This document shows, one piece after another, positions 56,984 through 64,000 of a DNA stretch of 64,000 nucleotides. The first letter of the stretch is position 1. Each line of letters begins with the position of its first letter. The position numbers and the translations under genes were made by a program. The notes under the pieces are model-generated. The model worked only from the letters and a program-made list of their open reading frames with translations. It was not told the DNA's origin and made no database searches. The stretch is from the NCBI GenBank assembly GCA_000333235.1, contig CAPN01000020.1:1-64000 (forward strand). Reading direction: 5' to 3'. This DNA is from Pseudoalteromonas luteoviolacea B = ATCC 29581 (GTDB lineage Bacteria; Pseudomonadota; Gammaproteobacteria; Enterobacterales; Alteromonadaceae).

Positions 56984-56997
56984 GAGGGTGTCCCCTC
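56984..56997 (-). other. Leader hairpin before the S-layer-like gene
   Basis: On the minus strand GAGGG-GACA-CCCTC followed by TTTT lies about 15 bases before the ribosome site. It may stabilise the long leader, or attenuate. Confidence 0.35.
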
Positions 56998-57150
56998 AAT
57001 TAAGGATATTAAGATTGCTCAACGAAATGTTAGAACGTCAAACAATCTAAATTCTTGGCTAAAATTCATCGATTATCAAATCAACTTAGTAATCCATAGC
57101 CTAATCTGCGAGCATAATTTAATTTTTTTAAAGGCTCACAATTGCCAATG

Positions 57151-57180
57151 ATTCTAATCTTTAAAATTTAACTTTGTCAA
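57151..57180 (-). promoter_or_regulatory. Promoter for the S-layer-like gene
   Basis: On the minus strand a perfect TTGACA (57175-57180), an 18-bp AT-rich spacer and TAGAAT (57151-57156) make the best sigma-70 promoter in the window. It predicts an untranslated leader of about 195 bases, as often seen for very abundant surface-protein mRNAs. The rest of the 56959-57324 gap is AT-rich and holds no gene. Confidence 0.65.
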
Positions 57181-57324
57181 GTGCTTAACACTTTTAACGT
57201 AAAGTCACTACAATCGTTTACAAAACATCCAAACCAACCGTAACGAGTGGCTATTTTTTAAACCATTATTATCTATAAAACTTTTCTCTGCGAACTATAA
57301 ACGGTAGTGGCAATATGTCAACTA

Positions 57325-59388
57325 CTATTCTTCAATATCAAGGTACTGAAAGCGTGACATAAACTGCTTTTTCACGGCTTCCCAACTTTCTTCATTCTCG
57401 ATGATTTTTGGCGTTACCATTACAATCAATTCGACCTTTGTTTTACTGTTGTTTTTCGACTCGAATAACTTACCTAGTATAGGAAGCGATGAAAAGAATG
57501 GCACGTTACTTTCACCACGGTTGTTATTTTCTCGAATTAAGCCTCCAAGTACAACAGTTTGCCCACTTGCCGCGACAACTTCCGTAGTAATTGTTCTGTC
57601 GGCGAAGATTGGGGCTCCTTCAACCGCACTCGACCCTTCACCCGTATTGCTAATACTTTGCGCAATTTCCATCAAAACCACACCTTGTGCATTAATGGTT
57701 GGCGTGACGGTTAGTTGAACACCGGTTTTACGATATTCTACTGAAGACTGTGAGCCATTTACTGGATCCGTTACAATTTTACCTAAGGTAGGAATATCAT
57801 CACCCGCGGTAATATTCGCTGCAACCCCATCACGGACAACAATAGTTGGTCTAGACAGCACATCGAGATTCGAGTTCGTCTCTAAAAACCGCAACGTCAC
57901 ATTGCCATCTGCACCACGTAATATGTAATTTAGCGTACCTGCGGCACCAGTTAACGTGCCAAACCCTTTATCGACTAAAGGCGCTGAATTCGTTAAAGTA
58001 AATTCAACCCCTTGCTCAAACTTACCTGTCAGTTGAACTTCAGCAATAATCACCTCTAACATGACTTGCTTAGGCATTACATCAAGTCGTTTGATGAGTG
58101 GCAGAAGGTCTCGATATTTCTCACCAGAGCTTTCAATGATCAAGCTGTTTGAACGCTCATCAACCACCATCCTCATATCTTGATTCGACGCAGAAAGTGA
58201 TCCTGTTGGGCGTTCTTGTTTCGCTTCATTGTTAGCGCTTTGAGCACTTACCGATGAGCTTACGGTTTGACCCAGTGATGCGCCCCCAATCAAAACCTGC
58301 AAACTTTGCCCGAGATCCGTAGCTCTTGCAAACTGAGGTTGATACACATGGTATTTTCGCGCAGTGCCCTGACTTGGCTGATCTAACTTAGCAAGCCAAT
58401 ATTCAGAGCGCTTTAATCCACTTAATTCATTCGCGAATAACACCATCGCACCGCTTCGCTCTAACAGTACGGCAGAGACAGCAACACCGGTTTTACCCTG
58501 TGTTGAAAACGTAATGCCTTCTTCATTTAATAGATTTTCAAGCTCTAAGCTAAGCTCAGTTACGCTATTAAAAATCGGCTTATAAAAAGCGATGTGCTTA
58601 TTTACTAAGCTCGGTCTATCTAACATTGAGATAAAATCAAGCGCTTTTACTATCTCCAGTCGCTTGCCTTTAATTGCAATCGCATTACTTTGATTTGCAG
58701 GCATGGCCGTTAAGTTAAACAATTCATTTAGCGTACCCACTAAAGCAAACTGATTACCATATTTAAACGGGACATACTGAACGATATCTTGTGTTGTATT
58801 AGGGACATCTTCTGGTTTAAAACCATAACCAAATGCTACCGTTGCTTTGCCACCTTGCTCACTTTGATGAATATAGAAAATCCCTTCGTTGTATCGGATC
58901 ACATACCCTTTTTGATTAAGCAACTCTTCACTTAAAGAAAACAGCTTTTGTTTCGACACGGCTTCTTGAATATTGAGGGTCAGCGTTTGTGAATCCTCAC
59001 TCGCTTTATCACCAACAATATAACTAGTATTTAATAAATCACCAAAAACGTAATGGATGAAATCTTTAACCGCCAAATTGTCTACGCTAATTTTTATCGT
59101 TTCTTTTGCGTCAAATAAAGCCTCTAAATTTTTAGTCGACGACGATTTCGAACTTTCCCAATTTGGAGACGAAAGATAGGACATGGCTAGCTCGCTTGCA
59201 GAAGAAGACTTCTGTGCCGCGGATGACTCTAAGAAATCCGTTTCATTTTGATTCTTTGTTGTCGTCGCCGTTCTATCTGACTCTGATAAGTACGATTTAT
59301 TTACCGCCAAATTTTGTGGCTCTGTACTTTGACAACCAGCCAAAAGAATCGCTAAAAAGATCAGTGATGGTTTAAAATTGACTTTCAT
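57325..59388 (-). CDS. gspD: Secretin, GspD-like (type II secretion-like)
   Basis: A 687-aa outer-membrane secretin lipoprotein. The lipobox is ILLAGC with Cys19. N-terminal secretin domains (about 100-350) include a TolB/N0-like part and N1-type repeats with SYIVGDKASEDSQTLTLNI and KGKRLEIVKALDFISMLDRP. The C-terminal secretin core has VVDERSNSLIIES, PKQVMLEVIIAEVQL, and the signature VPFFSSLPILGKLFESK with VELIVMVTPKII. It ends a gene series ordered F, H, I, J, K, L, M, C-like, D, so it is named by context as GspD. MSHA-pilus MshL is the main alternative because its N-terminus is similarly short. Confidence 0.85.
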   Translation of the reverse strand: MKVNFKPSLIFLAILLAGCQSTEPQNLAVNKSYLSESDRTATTTKNQNETDFLESSAAQKSSSASELAMSYLSSPNWESSKSSSTKNLEALFDAKETIKISVDNLAVKDFIHYVFGDLLNTSYIVGDKASEDSQTLTLNIQEAVSKQKLFSLSEELLNQKGYVIRYNEGIFYIHQSEQGGKATVAFGYGFKPEDVPNTTQDIVQYVPFKYGNQFALVGTLNELFNLTAMPANQSNAIAIKGKRLEIVKALDFISMLDRPSLVNKHIAFYKPIFNSVTELSLELENLLNEEGITFSTQGKTGVAVSAVLLERSGAMVLFANELSGLKRSEYWLAKLDQPSQGTARKYHVYQPQFARATDLGQSLQVLIGGASLGQTVSSSVSAQSANNEAKQERPTGSLSASNQDMRMVVDERSNSLIIESSGEKYRDLLPLIKRLDVMPKQVMLEVIIAEVQLTGKFEQGVEFTLTNSAPLVDKGFGTLTGAAGTLNYILRGADGNVTLRFLETNSNLDVLSRPTIVVRDGVAANITAGDDIPTLGKIVTDPVNGSQSSVEYRKTGVQLTVTPTINAQGVVLMEIAQSISNTGEGSSAVEGAPIFADRTITTEVVAASGQTVVLGGLIRENNNRGESNVPFFSSLPILGKLFESKNNSKTKVELIVMVTPKIIENEESWEAVKKQFMSRFQYLDIEE

Positions 59389-59391
59389 AGA

Positions 59392-59880
59392 TTATTTCTC
59401 TAACTCCGATGTGGGTTCGTACATCATTAAAATTTTGATGTCGTCTCCTGATCTTAATTCTATCTTGGTTTGGGTTTGAATTGTGACTTCATATCCATTG
59501 ATTGATTTGCCATTTTCAACTTTTTTTAAACTGCCCGCTTGCTGCCCAGACACTTCTTGCACTAATACATACTCTTGCTTACCTAAAACGATAGCTTTTA
59601 ATGCCAGTATGCTATGCCCTAGCGTAACCCTAATTGCTGAATCTTCCGATTCAGCTGAAGTTTGTTCATTCACCGCATCTTCATTGTTTTCGTTTTGAAA
59701 CACACTGAAACGAGCTTCAAATTCTTCCACTTCCATGCCTTTTTGAACACTAAGCACGGTAAAATTATCGTCAAAGCTATTTGTTTTCCCCGATGTCTGT
59801 GCTGTTGAGAAACGTTCACTGTAATCATGAACAAGAGCAAGCAAGGTAATCACACCGAAGAAAGCGGCTAATCTATTCAT
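59392..59880 (-). CDS. GspC-like inner-membrane protein (HR domain, no PDZ)
   Basis: From ATG 59880 (GGAGG six bases upstream) the protein is 162 aa. One N-terminal membrane helix (FFGVITLLALVHD) is followed by an acidic linker and a small beta domain with LKAIVLGKQEYVLVQEV and KSINGYEVTIQTQTKIELRSGD. That pattern fits the homology-region domain of GspC, which binds the secretin N0 domain. The PDZ or coiled-coil end of GspC is missing. It overlaps gspM by eight bases and precedes gspD by three. MshK is the alternative name if the cluster is a pilus system. Confidence 0.65.
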   Translation of the reverse strand: MNRLAAFFGVITLLALVHDYSERFSTAQTSGKTNSFDDNFTVLSVQKGMEVEEFEARFSVFQNENNEDAVNEQTSAESEDSAIRVTLGHSILALKAIVLGKQEYVLVQEVSGQQAGSLKKVENGKSINGYEVTIQTQTKIELRSGDDIKILMMYEPTSELEK

Positions 59881-60451
59881 CAACAACCTCCATATACGTA
59901 CTCAAGATCATAGTTCCAGAAATAAACCCAAGCTTGAGACCATCATGATTGGCAATGTCTAGATTAAATTCATCTATTTGAAACTTAGTGCTTGTTTCAA
60001 TCAAATTTATCACACGTAAGCCATCCAACGTTCTGCCTGTTAGTCGTACTTCCGCAGTAAACTTCTTAACGCCTAAAGCGGTAAGTGACTCGGACGGGCG
60101 CCATTGAAAGCTAGTAACACTTATTTTATTCGTATTAAAAAGGGACTCGATTTGCTGCTGATACTCTAATTTAAACTGGGGCTCTTCTTGTTGAGGTAAC
60201 AGAATGTCTTGTTTAATACGTAAAATTGTCTCAAGCGTCGCTCTTCGCTGAGCATTCGACTCTAAATTATCAACCACATGGTTAGCTTTAAACAATCGGT
60301 TCTCGAGCGCTGCATTGGACTTTACCAAATCACTTTGCCATTCGATTAACGGAAACATGAAAAATTTAAGTGCTGCAAGGATCAAAACCAACATGATTAA
60401 AACTGGATTTTGACGAAATGTACTCAACAATACTGGAGGTATTTTACTCAT
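59873..60451 (-). CDS. GspM-like assembly platform protein
   Basis: From ATG 60451 (GGAGG six bases upstream) it is 192 aa. A single N-terminal helix (NPVLIMLVLILAALKFFMF) crosses the inner membrane; the periplasmic part has a coiled region (SNAALENRLFKANHVVDNLE) and a ferredoxin-like fold ending. GspM/PilO proteins have this layout. It lies between the GspL-like and GspC-like genes. Confidence 0.72.
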   Translation of the reverse strand: MSKIPPVLLSTFRQNPVLIMLVLILAALKFFMFPLIEWQSDLVKSNAALENRLFKANHVVDNLESNAQRRATLETILRIKQDILLPQQEEPQFKLEYQQQIESLFNTNKISVTSFQWRPSESLTALGVKKFTAEVRLTGRTLDGLRVINLIETSTKFQIDEFNLDIANHDGLKLGFISGTMILSTYMEVVDE

Positions 60452-60452
60452 T

Positions 60453-61535
60453 CTAAACCTCCTTAAAAACAAAACTGATCACAAAAATGTCTTCCTCACG
60501 ACTGCGACGTGTTGGAAAATCAAACTTTGCGTCTGATATACTTTTATGCGCGACTAATTTTGAAAGTAAATCGGTTGCTTTAAAAGCTCGACCACGCAAC
60601 ACATAACGACCATCCTGTATTCGCACATTTGTTAATGTAACGTCGTCCATAAGTTCTGAAAGTATTACTAAAAACCTCTCATGACTTTTTACATTTTCGT
60701 TTACTAATACATTCAGCTGTTGATAAGTCTTTATTTGATTATCCACCACTTGCTGTTCGGCAATAGCCGTATCAACTTTACCTGAAATTCCGCTTATTTT
60801 TGACTGCAAATAATATTGCTGCCCCAGTAACCCTAACGACGTTACAGAAAGGTATCCGAATACAATCAGTACACTTGGCAAAAAAGCCTTGCGTGTCATT
60901 TTTATTAATTCATTAGAAGGCGGCTTTACAAAAAAAGATGTCCATTTGTCAAAAGCGAGATTTTGTATGCCTGTGATCAACCGTTCGGCTATATTCGTAC
61001 ATTCACTTAATGTCACTTGCGATTTTGCAATCCCTTTAGCCGCCAGAAAATCATCAACCGTGCGAATAAATTGATTACTACGAACAGAAAAGTACCCTTT
61101 TGGGCTGGCTAACGTAAAATGAGTTCTATCTTGTTTATTGAATACAACGAGCTCATTGTCGCGATGAGTGATCAACAAAACTTCAGGAATTGAAAACCAT
61201 ACAGAGGGGGGTAAGTTCGAGAAGCGCCAAGACTGACAGTAAGTCGCGCCATTTACTGTGTCTAGCAGTATGGAATGAGATAATGGATCTAAACGACGTT
61301 CATTCTTAATGACCTTTTTTACTTGAGCTCGGTCTTCTATAGGGAATGATTGAACGTCAGCCTCTCCAACTGTATTGGCAATAATCATGATTCTCGGCGA
61401 AAAACCAATAGGAGCAGCCTGTAATTTGATAACACTGTTTTTATTTGTAAAGCTATACATTTCGCCATCAAAATACCCTATATTTTGCAATAGTAGCTTT
61501 TTGAAGACTCTGATTATTTTTGCTGGAATATTCAT
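60453..61535 (-). CDS. GspL-like assembly protein (PilM/PilN-like fusion)
   Basis: A 360-aa protein with a cytoplasmic actin-like part (residues 1-215), a membrane helix (FLPSVLIVFGYLSVTSLGLLG, about 220-240), a periplasmic coiled segment and a C-terminal ferredoxin-like domain (VTLTNVRIQDGRYVLRGRAF). This is the architecture of GspL, which anchors the GspE ATPase. MshI is similar. It follows gspK by two bases. Confidence 0.75.
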   Translation of the reverse strand: MNIPAKIIRVFKKLLLQNIGYFDGEMYSFTNKNSVIKLQAAPIGFSPRIMIIANTVGEADVQSFPIEDRAQVKKVIKNERRLDPLSHSILLDTVNGATYCQSWRFSNLPPSVWFSIPEVLLITHRDNELVVFNKQDRTHFTLASPKGYFSVRSNQFIRTVDDFLAAKGIAKSQVTLSECTNIAERLITGIQNLAFDKWTSFFVKPPSNELIKMTRKAFLPSVLIVFGYLSVTSLGLLGQQYYLQSKISGISGKVDTAIAEQQVVDNQIKTYQQLNVLVNENVKSHERFLVILSELMDDVTLTNVRIQDGRYVLRGRAFKATDLLSKLVAHKSISDAKFDFPTRRSREEDIFVISFVFKEV

Positions 61536-61537
61536 CT

Positions 61538-62398
61538 TTATTCTTTGACGGACAAAATTTCAATCGGCTTTTCGCGACCTTGTACGTAAGGGTTAAATCG
61601 CACTATCTTGGTTACGTGTAAGTTCAACTCACCGAAACTTGACATAAATGTTACTTTTAGATCATTGCTTGGAAATACGAACACCTCATCATCTTCTTCT
61701 ATTCCTGTCAGTTTTAAGAATTCACTTTTAGATAAGTTTTCTTTTTTACGTAACTCAACAATGACTTCTTTAATCTCTGTGCCATATAATGACACGAGCA
61801 ATTCTTCCGATGCATTAAGCGGATTGAATGACCCTCGCGAGTAAATATTGGCATTCGCACTTAACGTATTAAAGACATCAACTGAATAGCCTAAAAACAA
61901 GAGTTCAGCCTCATAAATTATCGGACCATCTCTTTTTACTAAATTTGAAGGCGGTACTTCGATCCCACCAAAGCGAGTAAGATTATCAATATCCTGATAG
62001 TCTGACAAGTTATCAACAAGTTGTTGAGCTTCAGCCTTGCTCAGTCCTTTAGTAACTAACAGTGCTTTTAATATTTCTTTATTTGGATACCGCAAGTTAA
62101 TCAAACTAGATAGGTCATTTAGCATTATTTTGACTGAATTTGATAGTTCAGTGACCTCACCATGAAAATTCAATCGCTTACCTTGATAGTTTAAACCAGT
62201 TAACTCTTTTTCTTGTGTTAACAGTTCATAAAAAAGTGCATTTTGCTGACCATATAACTCAACAAATGCAGAAGTTCGATCATTCGTTAACTGGGCAAGC
62301 TTGATATGGTTTTTAGACGTGGATAAAAAAAACAATCCCAACATCGATAAAATTGCGCTGAAAATTAAAATTTGAATGAGAGCGATGCCGTTTTTCAT
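61538..62398 (-). CDS. GspK-like minor pseudopilin
   Basis: A 286-aa protein with a short prepilin leader ending MKNG, then IALIQILIFSAILSMLGLFFL. The fifth residue after the cleavage is Gln, not Glu; GspK proteins are the pseudopilins that lack Glu5, which supports the name. The large C-terminal part includes LVTKGLSKAEAQQLVDNLSDYQD, matching the helix-hairpin-helix-like insertion of GspK. It would cap the pseudopilus tip with I and J. Start overlaps the gspJ stop by one base. Confidence 0.82.
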   Translation of the reverse strand: MKNGIALIQILIFSAILSMLGLFFLSTSKNHIKLAQLTNDRTSAFVELYGQQNALFYELLTQEKELTGLNYQGKRLNFHGEVTELSNSVKIMLNDLSSLINLRYPNKEILKALLVTKGLSKAEAQQLVDNLSDYQDIDNLTRFGGIEVPPSNLVKRDGPIIYEAELLFLGYSVDVFNTLSANANIYSRGSFNPLNASEELLVSLYGTEIKEVIVELRKKENLSKSEFLKLTGIEEDDEVFVFPSNDLKVTFMSSFGELNLHVTKIVRFNPYVQGREKPIEILSVKE

Positions 62399-63066
62399 TA
62401 GTCTACCTCAAAATAAGGTGACAATTCTTGATATGATTTTTCATGCAAATCAGCGCTTATTGTAACTTCATCTTTTCCTAACCAAAGCATCAAATTAATT
62501 CTGGTCGGCAATAGACGCTTATCTATGCCGGAATACAATTCTTTGAACTCTTTTGGCTGCCCATCAGCACTTGTCGCTTCTTCGAGCGAATCGTATCCTA
62601 CATACGAAAACGAAATATCTGACACGTCCGGCAATAATACAACTGAGTGTTCATAATGAATTGTTTGATCAACTTTGAGTAATTGAAAATGCTTTAATGA
62701 CGTCGCTTGATAAATTAATTGACTCTTCCCACTTTCATCATTAACGAAAGAAATTCGAAAAACTTCTGGGAATCGTGAATCGAATAAACCATTTCGGGTA
62801 ATACCGAGTAAGTTATTAGCGCTACCTACAAAAAAGAAAAAAGGTGATTGTCGAGAATCTCTCACTACATGAGGCATAAGACCAGTTAACACCAATCTCA
62901 GATTCTCTATTCCTTTATAAGTCTCATATGTTTGCACAAATTTACTATCGCTTTTTTGCCAGTAAGAAATATATTGACGATACGCAGTTGACGCGATAGT
63001 CATTAAACTTGCTAAAATAATGAGAGATATGAGTAACTCAATTAAGGTAAAGCCTTTATCTCGCAT
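62398..63066 (-). CDS. GspJ-like minor pseudopilin
   Basis: A 222-aa type IV-like prepilin. The leader MRDKG is followed by FTLIELLISLIILASLMTIAS, a standard N-methylation and cleavage region with Glu5. The C-terminal domain of about 190 residues resembles GspJ. It overlaps gspI by 11 bases and adjoins gspK. Confidence 0.85.
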   Translation of the reverse strand: MRDKGFTLIELLISLIILASLMTIASTAYRQYISYWQKSDSKFVQTYETYKGIENLRLVLTGLMPHVVRDSRQSPFFFFVGSANNLLGITRNGLFDSRFPEVFRISFVNDESGKSQLIYQATSLKHFQLLKVDQTIHYEHSVVLLPDVSDISFSYVGYDSLEEATSADGQPKEFKELYSGIDKRLLPTRINLMLWLGKDEVTISADLHEKSYQELSPYFEVD

Positions 63067-63502
63067 TAATAACCCAGCCTAGCTCTTGATAGGAATACAC
63101 TTTCTTTTTATTGTTGTATTCGAGTTCTAAAGTCACGTTCCACAATCGAAATTCATTTTTAGCATCAATGAAACTACCCATATCAGGGTCAAATTGCTTG
63201 GGGGGAAATCCAGATTTAGCAATCGTGGCCGACCAACTATATTTAACACCAAATGCGACCCCTTCATTTCCTTTAACATCGCTTACTGTTGGGTCAAGGT
63301 TTGTAATTTCTGACTTTATCTCTTGGATTATTGAACGAACCGGAGTATTTAATTTTAGATGCGCCGATGCAGTGTTACTTGCATTAAGGGAGCCTCTATA
63401 AATCACTGTCATCAATGCAATAGCTGAAAAAAGAATAACACTCGCAATTAGCACTTCTAATAGCGTGAATGCACTGTGTTTGTGAACGTTATCTCTATTC
63501 AC
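63056..63502 (-). CDS. GspI-like minor pseudopilin
   Basis: A 148-aa prepilin with leader MNRDNVHKHSA then FTLLEVLIASVILFSAIALM. The residue before the cleavage is Ala, not the usual Gly; prepilin peptidases accept Ala in some substrates. Size matches GspI. It overlaps gspH by four bases (ATGA-type). Confidence 0.85.
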   Translation of the reverse strand: MNRDNVHKHSAFTLLEVLIASVILFSAIALMTVIYRGSLNASNTASAHLKLNTPVRSIIQEIKSEITNLDPTVSDVKGNEGVAFGVKYSWSATIAKSGFPPKQFDPDMGSFIDAKNEFRLWNVTLELEYNNKKKVYSYQELGWVINAR

Positions 63503-63912
63503 AATTTTTTACCATTAATCAAGCTTGATACGTCTAAACGGGCAGCTTCGCCAGTCAATTCATAGGTAATTTCGTCTTTATCAGTTAGCCCTGAACGCGA
63601 AATGTCAAAAGAATCTTCACGGAATGATATTGAATCAAAAACGATGGTTTTTATACGTGCTGAGTCGGAGTAAATCGACAATTGATTTGCTGATAGCTTT
63701 ATTGTTATTACTCTATTTTGAGCAAAAGCGATAGCACCTCCATAACGCAGCGTATGCTCGACCTCTTTGAGTTCAGTTTTAGCCCTAATTTTATCAACAT
63801 TGGCAATAACAAACGGCCCAACTAAAGAAGCCATCAAGCCCATCAAACTGATTACCATAAGTAACTCTATTAATGTAAAGCCAGTACTGCGTTGTTTAGA
63901 AACCAATGTCAT
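63499..63912 (-). CDS. GspH-like minor pseudopilin
   Basis: A 137-aa prepilin. The leader ends RSTG and is followed by FTLIELLMVISLMGLMASLVG with Glu5, the consensus prepilin segment. The rest fits GspH in length and in its C-terminal beta region. It overlaps the end of the GspF-like gene by 17 bases. Confidence 0.85.
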   Translation of the reverse strand: MTLVSKQRSTGFTLIELLMVISLMGLMASLVGPFVIANVDKIRAKTELKEVEHTLRYGGAIAFAQNRVITIKLSANQLSIYSDSARIKTIVFDSISFREDSFDISRSGLTDKDEITYELTGEAARLDVSSLINGKKL

Positions 63913-64000
63913 TGACTGACACCATACTCAATAGCATTATCACAACTACGCTGCCAACAAAACCACCCATAAATAAAATCATCATCGGCTCTAATAGATT
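63896..64000 (-). CDS. GspF-like inner-membrane platform protein, C-terminal fragment
   Basis: An open frame enters from the right edge of the window and ends at TAA 63896-63898. The visible 34 residues, beginning NLLEPMMILFMGGFVG and ending SMVSVNDIGF, match the last membrane helix of GspF/PilC proteins (LEPxxIxxxGGxVG). The gene is incomplete here; the rest should lie beyond the window, probably next to gspE and gspG. Confidence 0.85.
   Translation of the reverse strand, partial: NLLEPMMILFMGGFVGSVVVIMLLSMVSVNDIGF

Noticed and set aside
57325-63912. MSHA pilus cluster (mshL, K, J, I) as an alternative
   Set aside because: The four prepilins in order H, I, J, K, with one lacking Glu5, and an HR-domain C-like protein fit a type II secretion-like system better. 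Not excluded, because the GspE, GspF and GspG genes lie beyond the window.

Overview
The window looks like a chromosome segment from a marine gammaproteobacterium close to Pseudoalteromonas or a relative. The support is the combination of protein families: an S-layer-like surface protein beside a type II secretion-like cluster, a wza-wzb-wzc locus behind an RfaH/ops switch, and dense GTAG-type REP palindromes with a resident REP-associated tyrosine transposase (RAYT). No rRNA or tRNA gene and no CRISPR array was seen. The genus is inferred from overall resemblance; no database was searched.

Layout. (1) 1-4.5 kb: a sensory operon with a multi-PAS histidine kinase carrying an ethylene-receptor-like membrane domain, a CheY-like receiver and a receiver-GGDEF diguanylate cyclase. 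(2) 4.5-9.5 kb: a periplasmic solute-binding-like protein, REP arrays around the RAYT gene, a YaeR-type VOC protein and the YjbH-type outer-membrane exopolysaccharide protein. (3) 9.5-13.7 kb: galU, ugd and a WbpM/FlaA1-type dehydratase, with their own promoter and terminator. (4) 13.9-31.5 kb: one long minus-strand polysaccharide operon headed by an ops element: wza, wzb, wzc, rmlA, rmlC, rmlB, rmlD, a second RmlD-like SDR, glycosyltransferases, an Amj/DUF2837-like membrane protein, wzy, a PglC-type initiating transferase, ATP-grasp, HAD and DegT genes. rfaH lies just upstream of the ops. (5) 32.6-55.4 kb: a second polysaccharide region with another ugd, a Wzx, an asparagine synthase-like amidotransferase, a complete tviB-wbpB-wbpD-wbpE set (UDP-GlcNAc3NAcA), three plus-strand genes, a second Wzy, WecG/TagA-type and GT2 transferases, and a six-gene operon with three sulfotransferase-fold enzymes and a second Wzx. 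(6) 55.5-64 kb: a highly expressed-looking secreted surface protein and a type II secretion-like operon (F, H, I, J, K, L, M, C-like, D) running toward it.

How it works together. Regions 3-5 supply nucleotide sugars (UDP-Glc, UDP-GlcA, dTDP-L-Rha, a UDP-4-keto-6-deoxy sugar, UDP-GlcNAc3NAcA), assemble repeat units, flip and polymerise them, and export them through Wza/Wzc. Long transcription of the first locus is probably RfaH-dependent. The second region probably makes an amidated and sulfated glycan. About 60 REP palindromes in eight clusters sit at operon ends and between polysaccharide modules, almost never inside an operon; the one exception is the array inside the untranslated leader between ops and wza. 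The sensory operon at the left end ends in c-di-GMP synthesis, a common regulator of matrix production, but no direct link to the glycan genes is visible.
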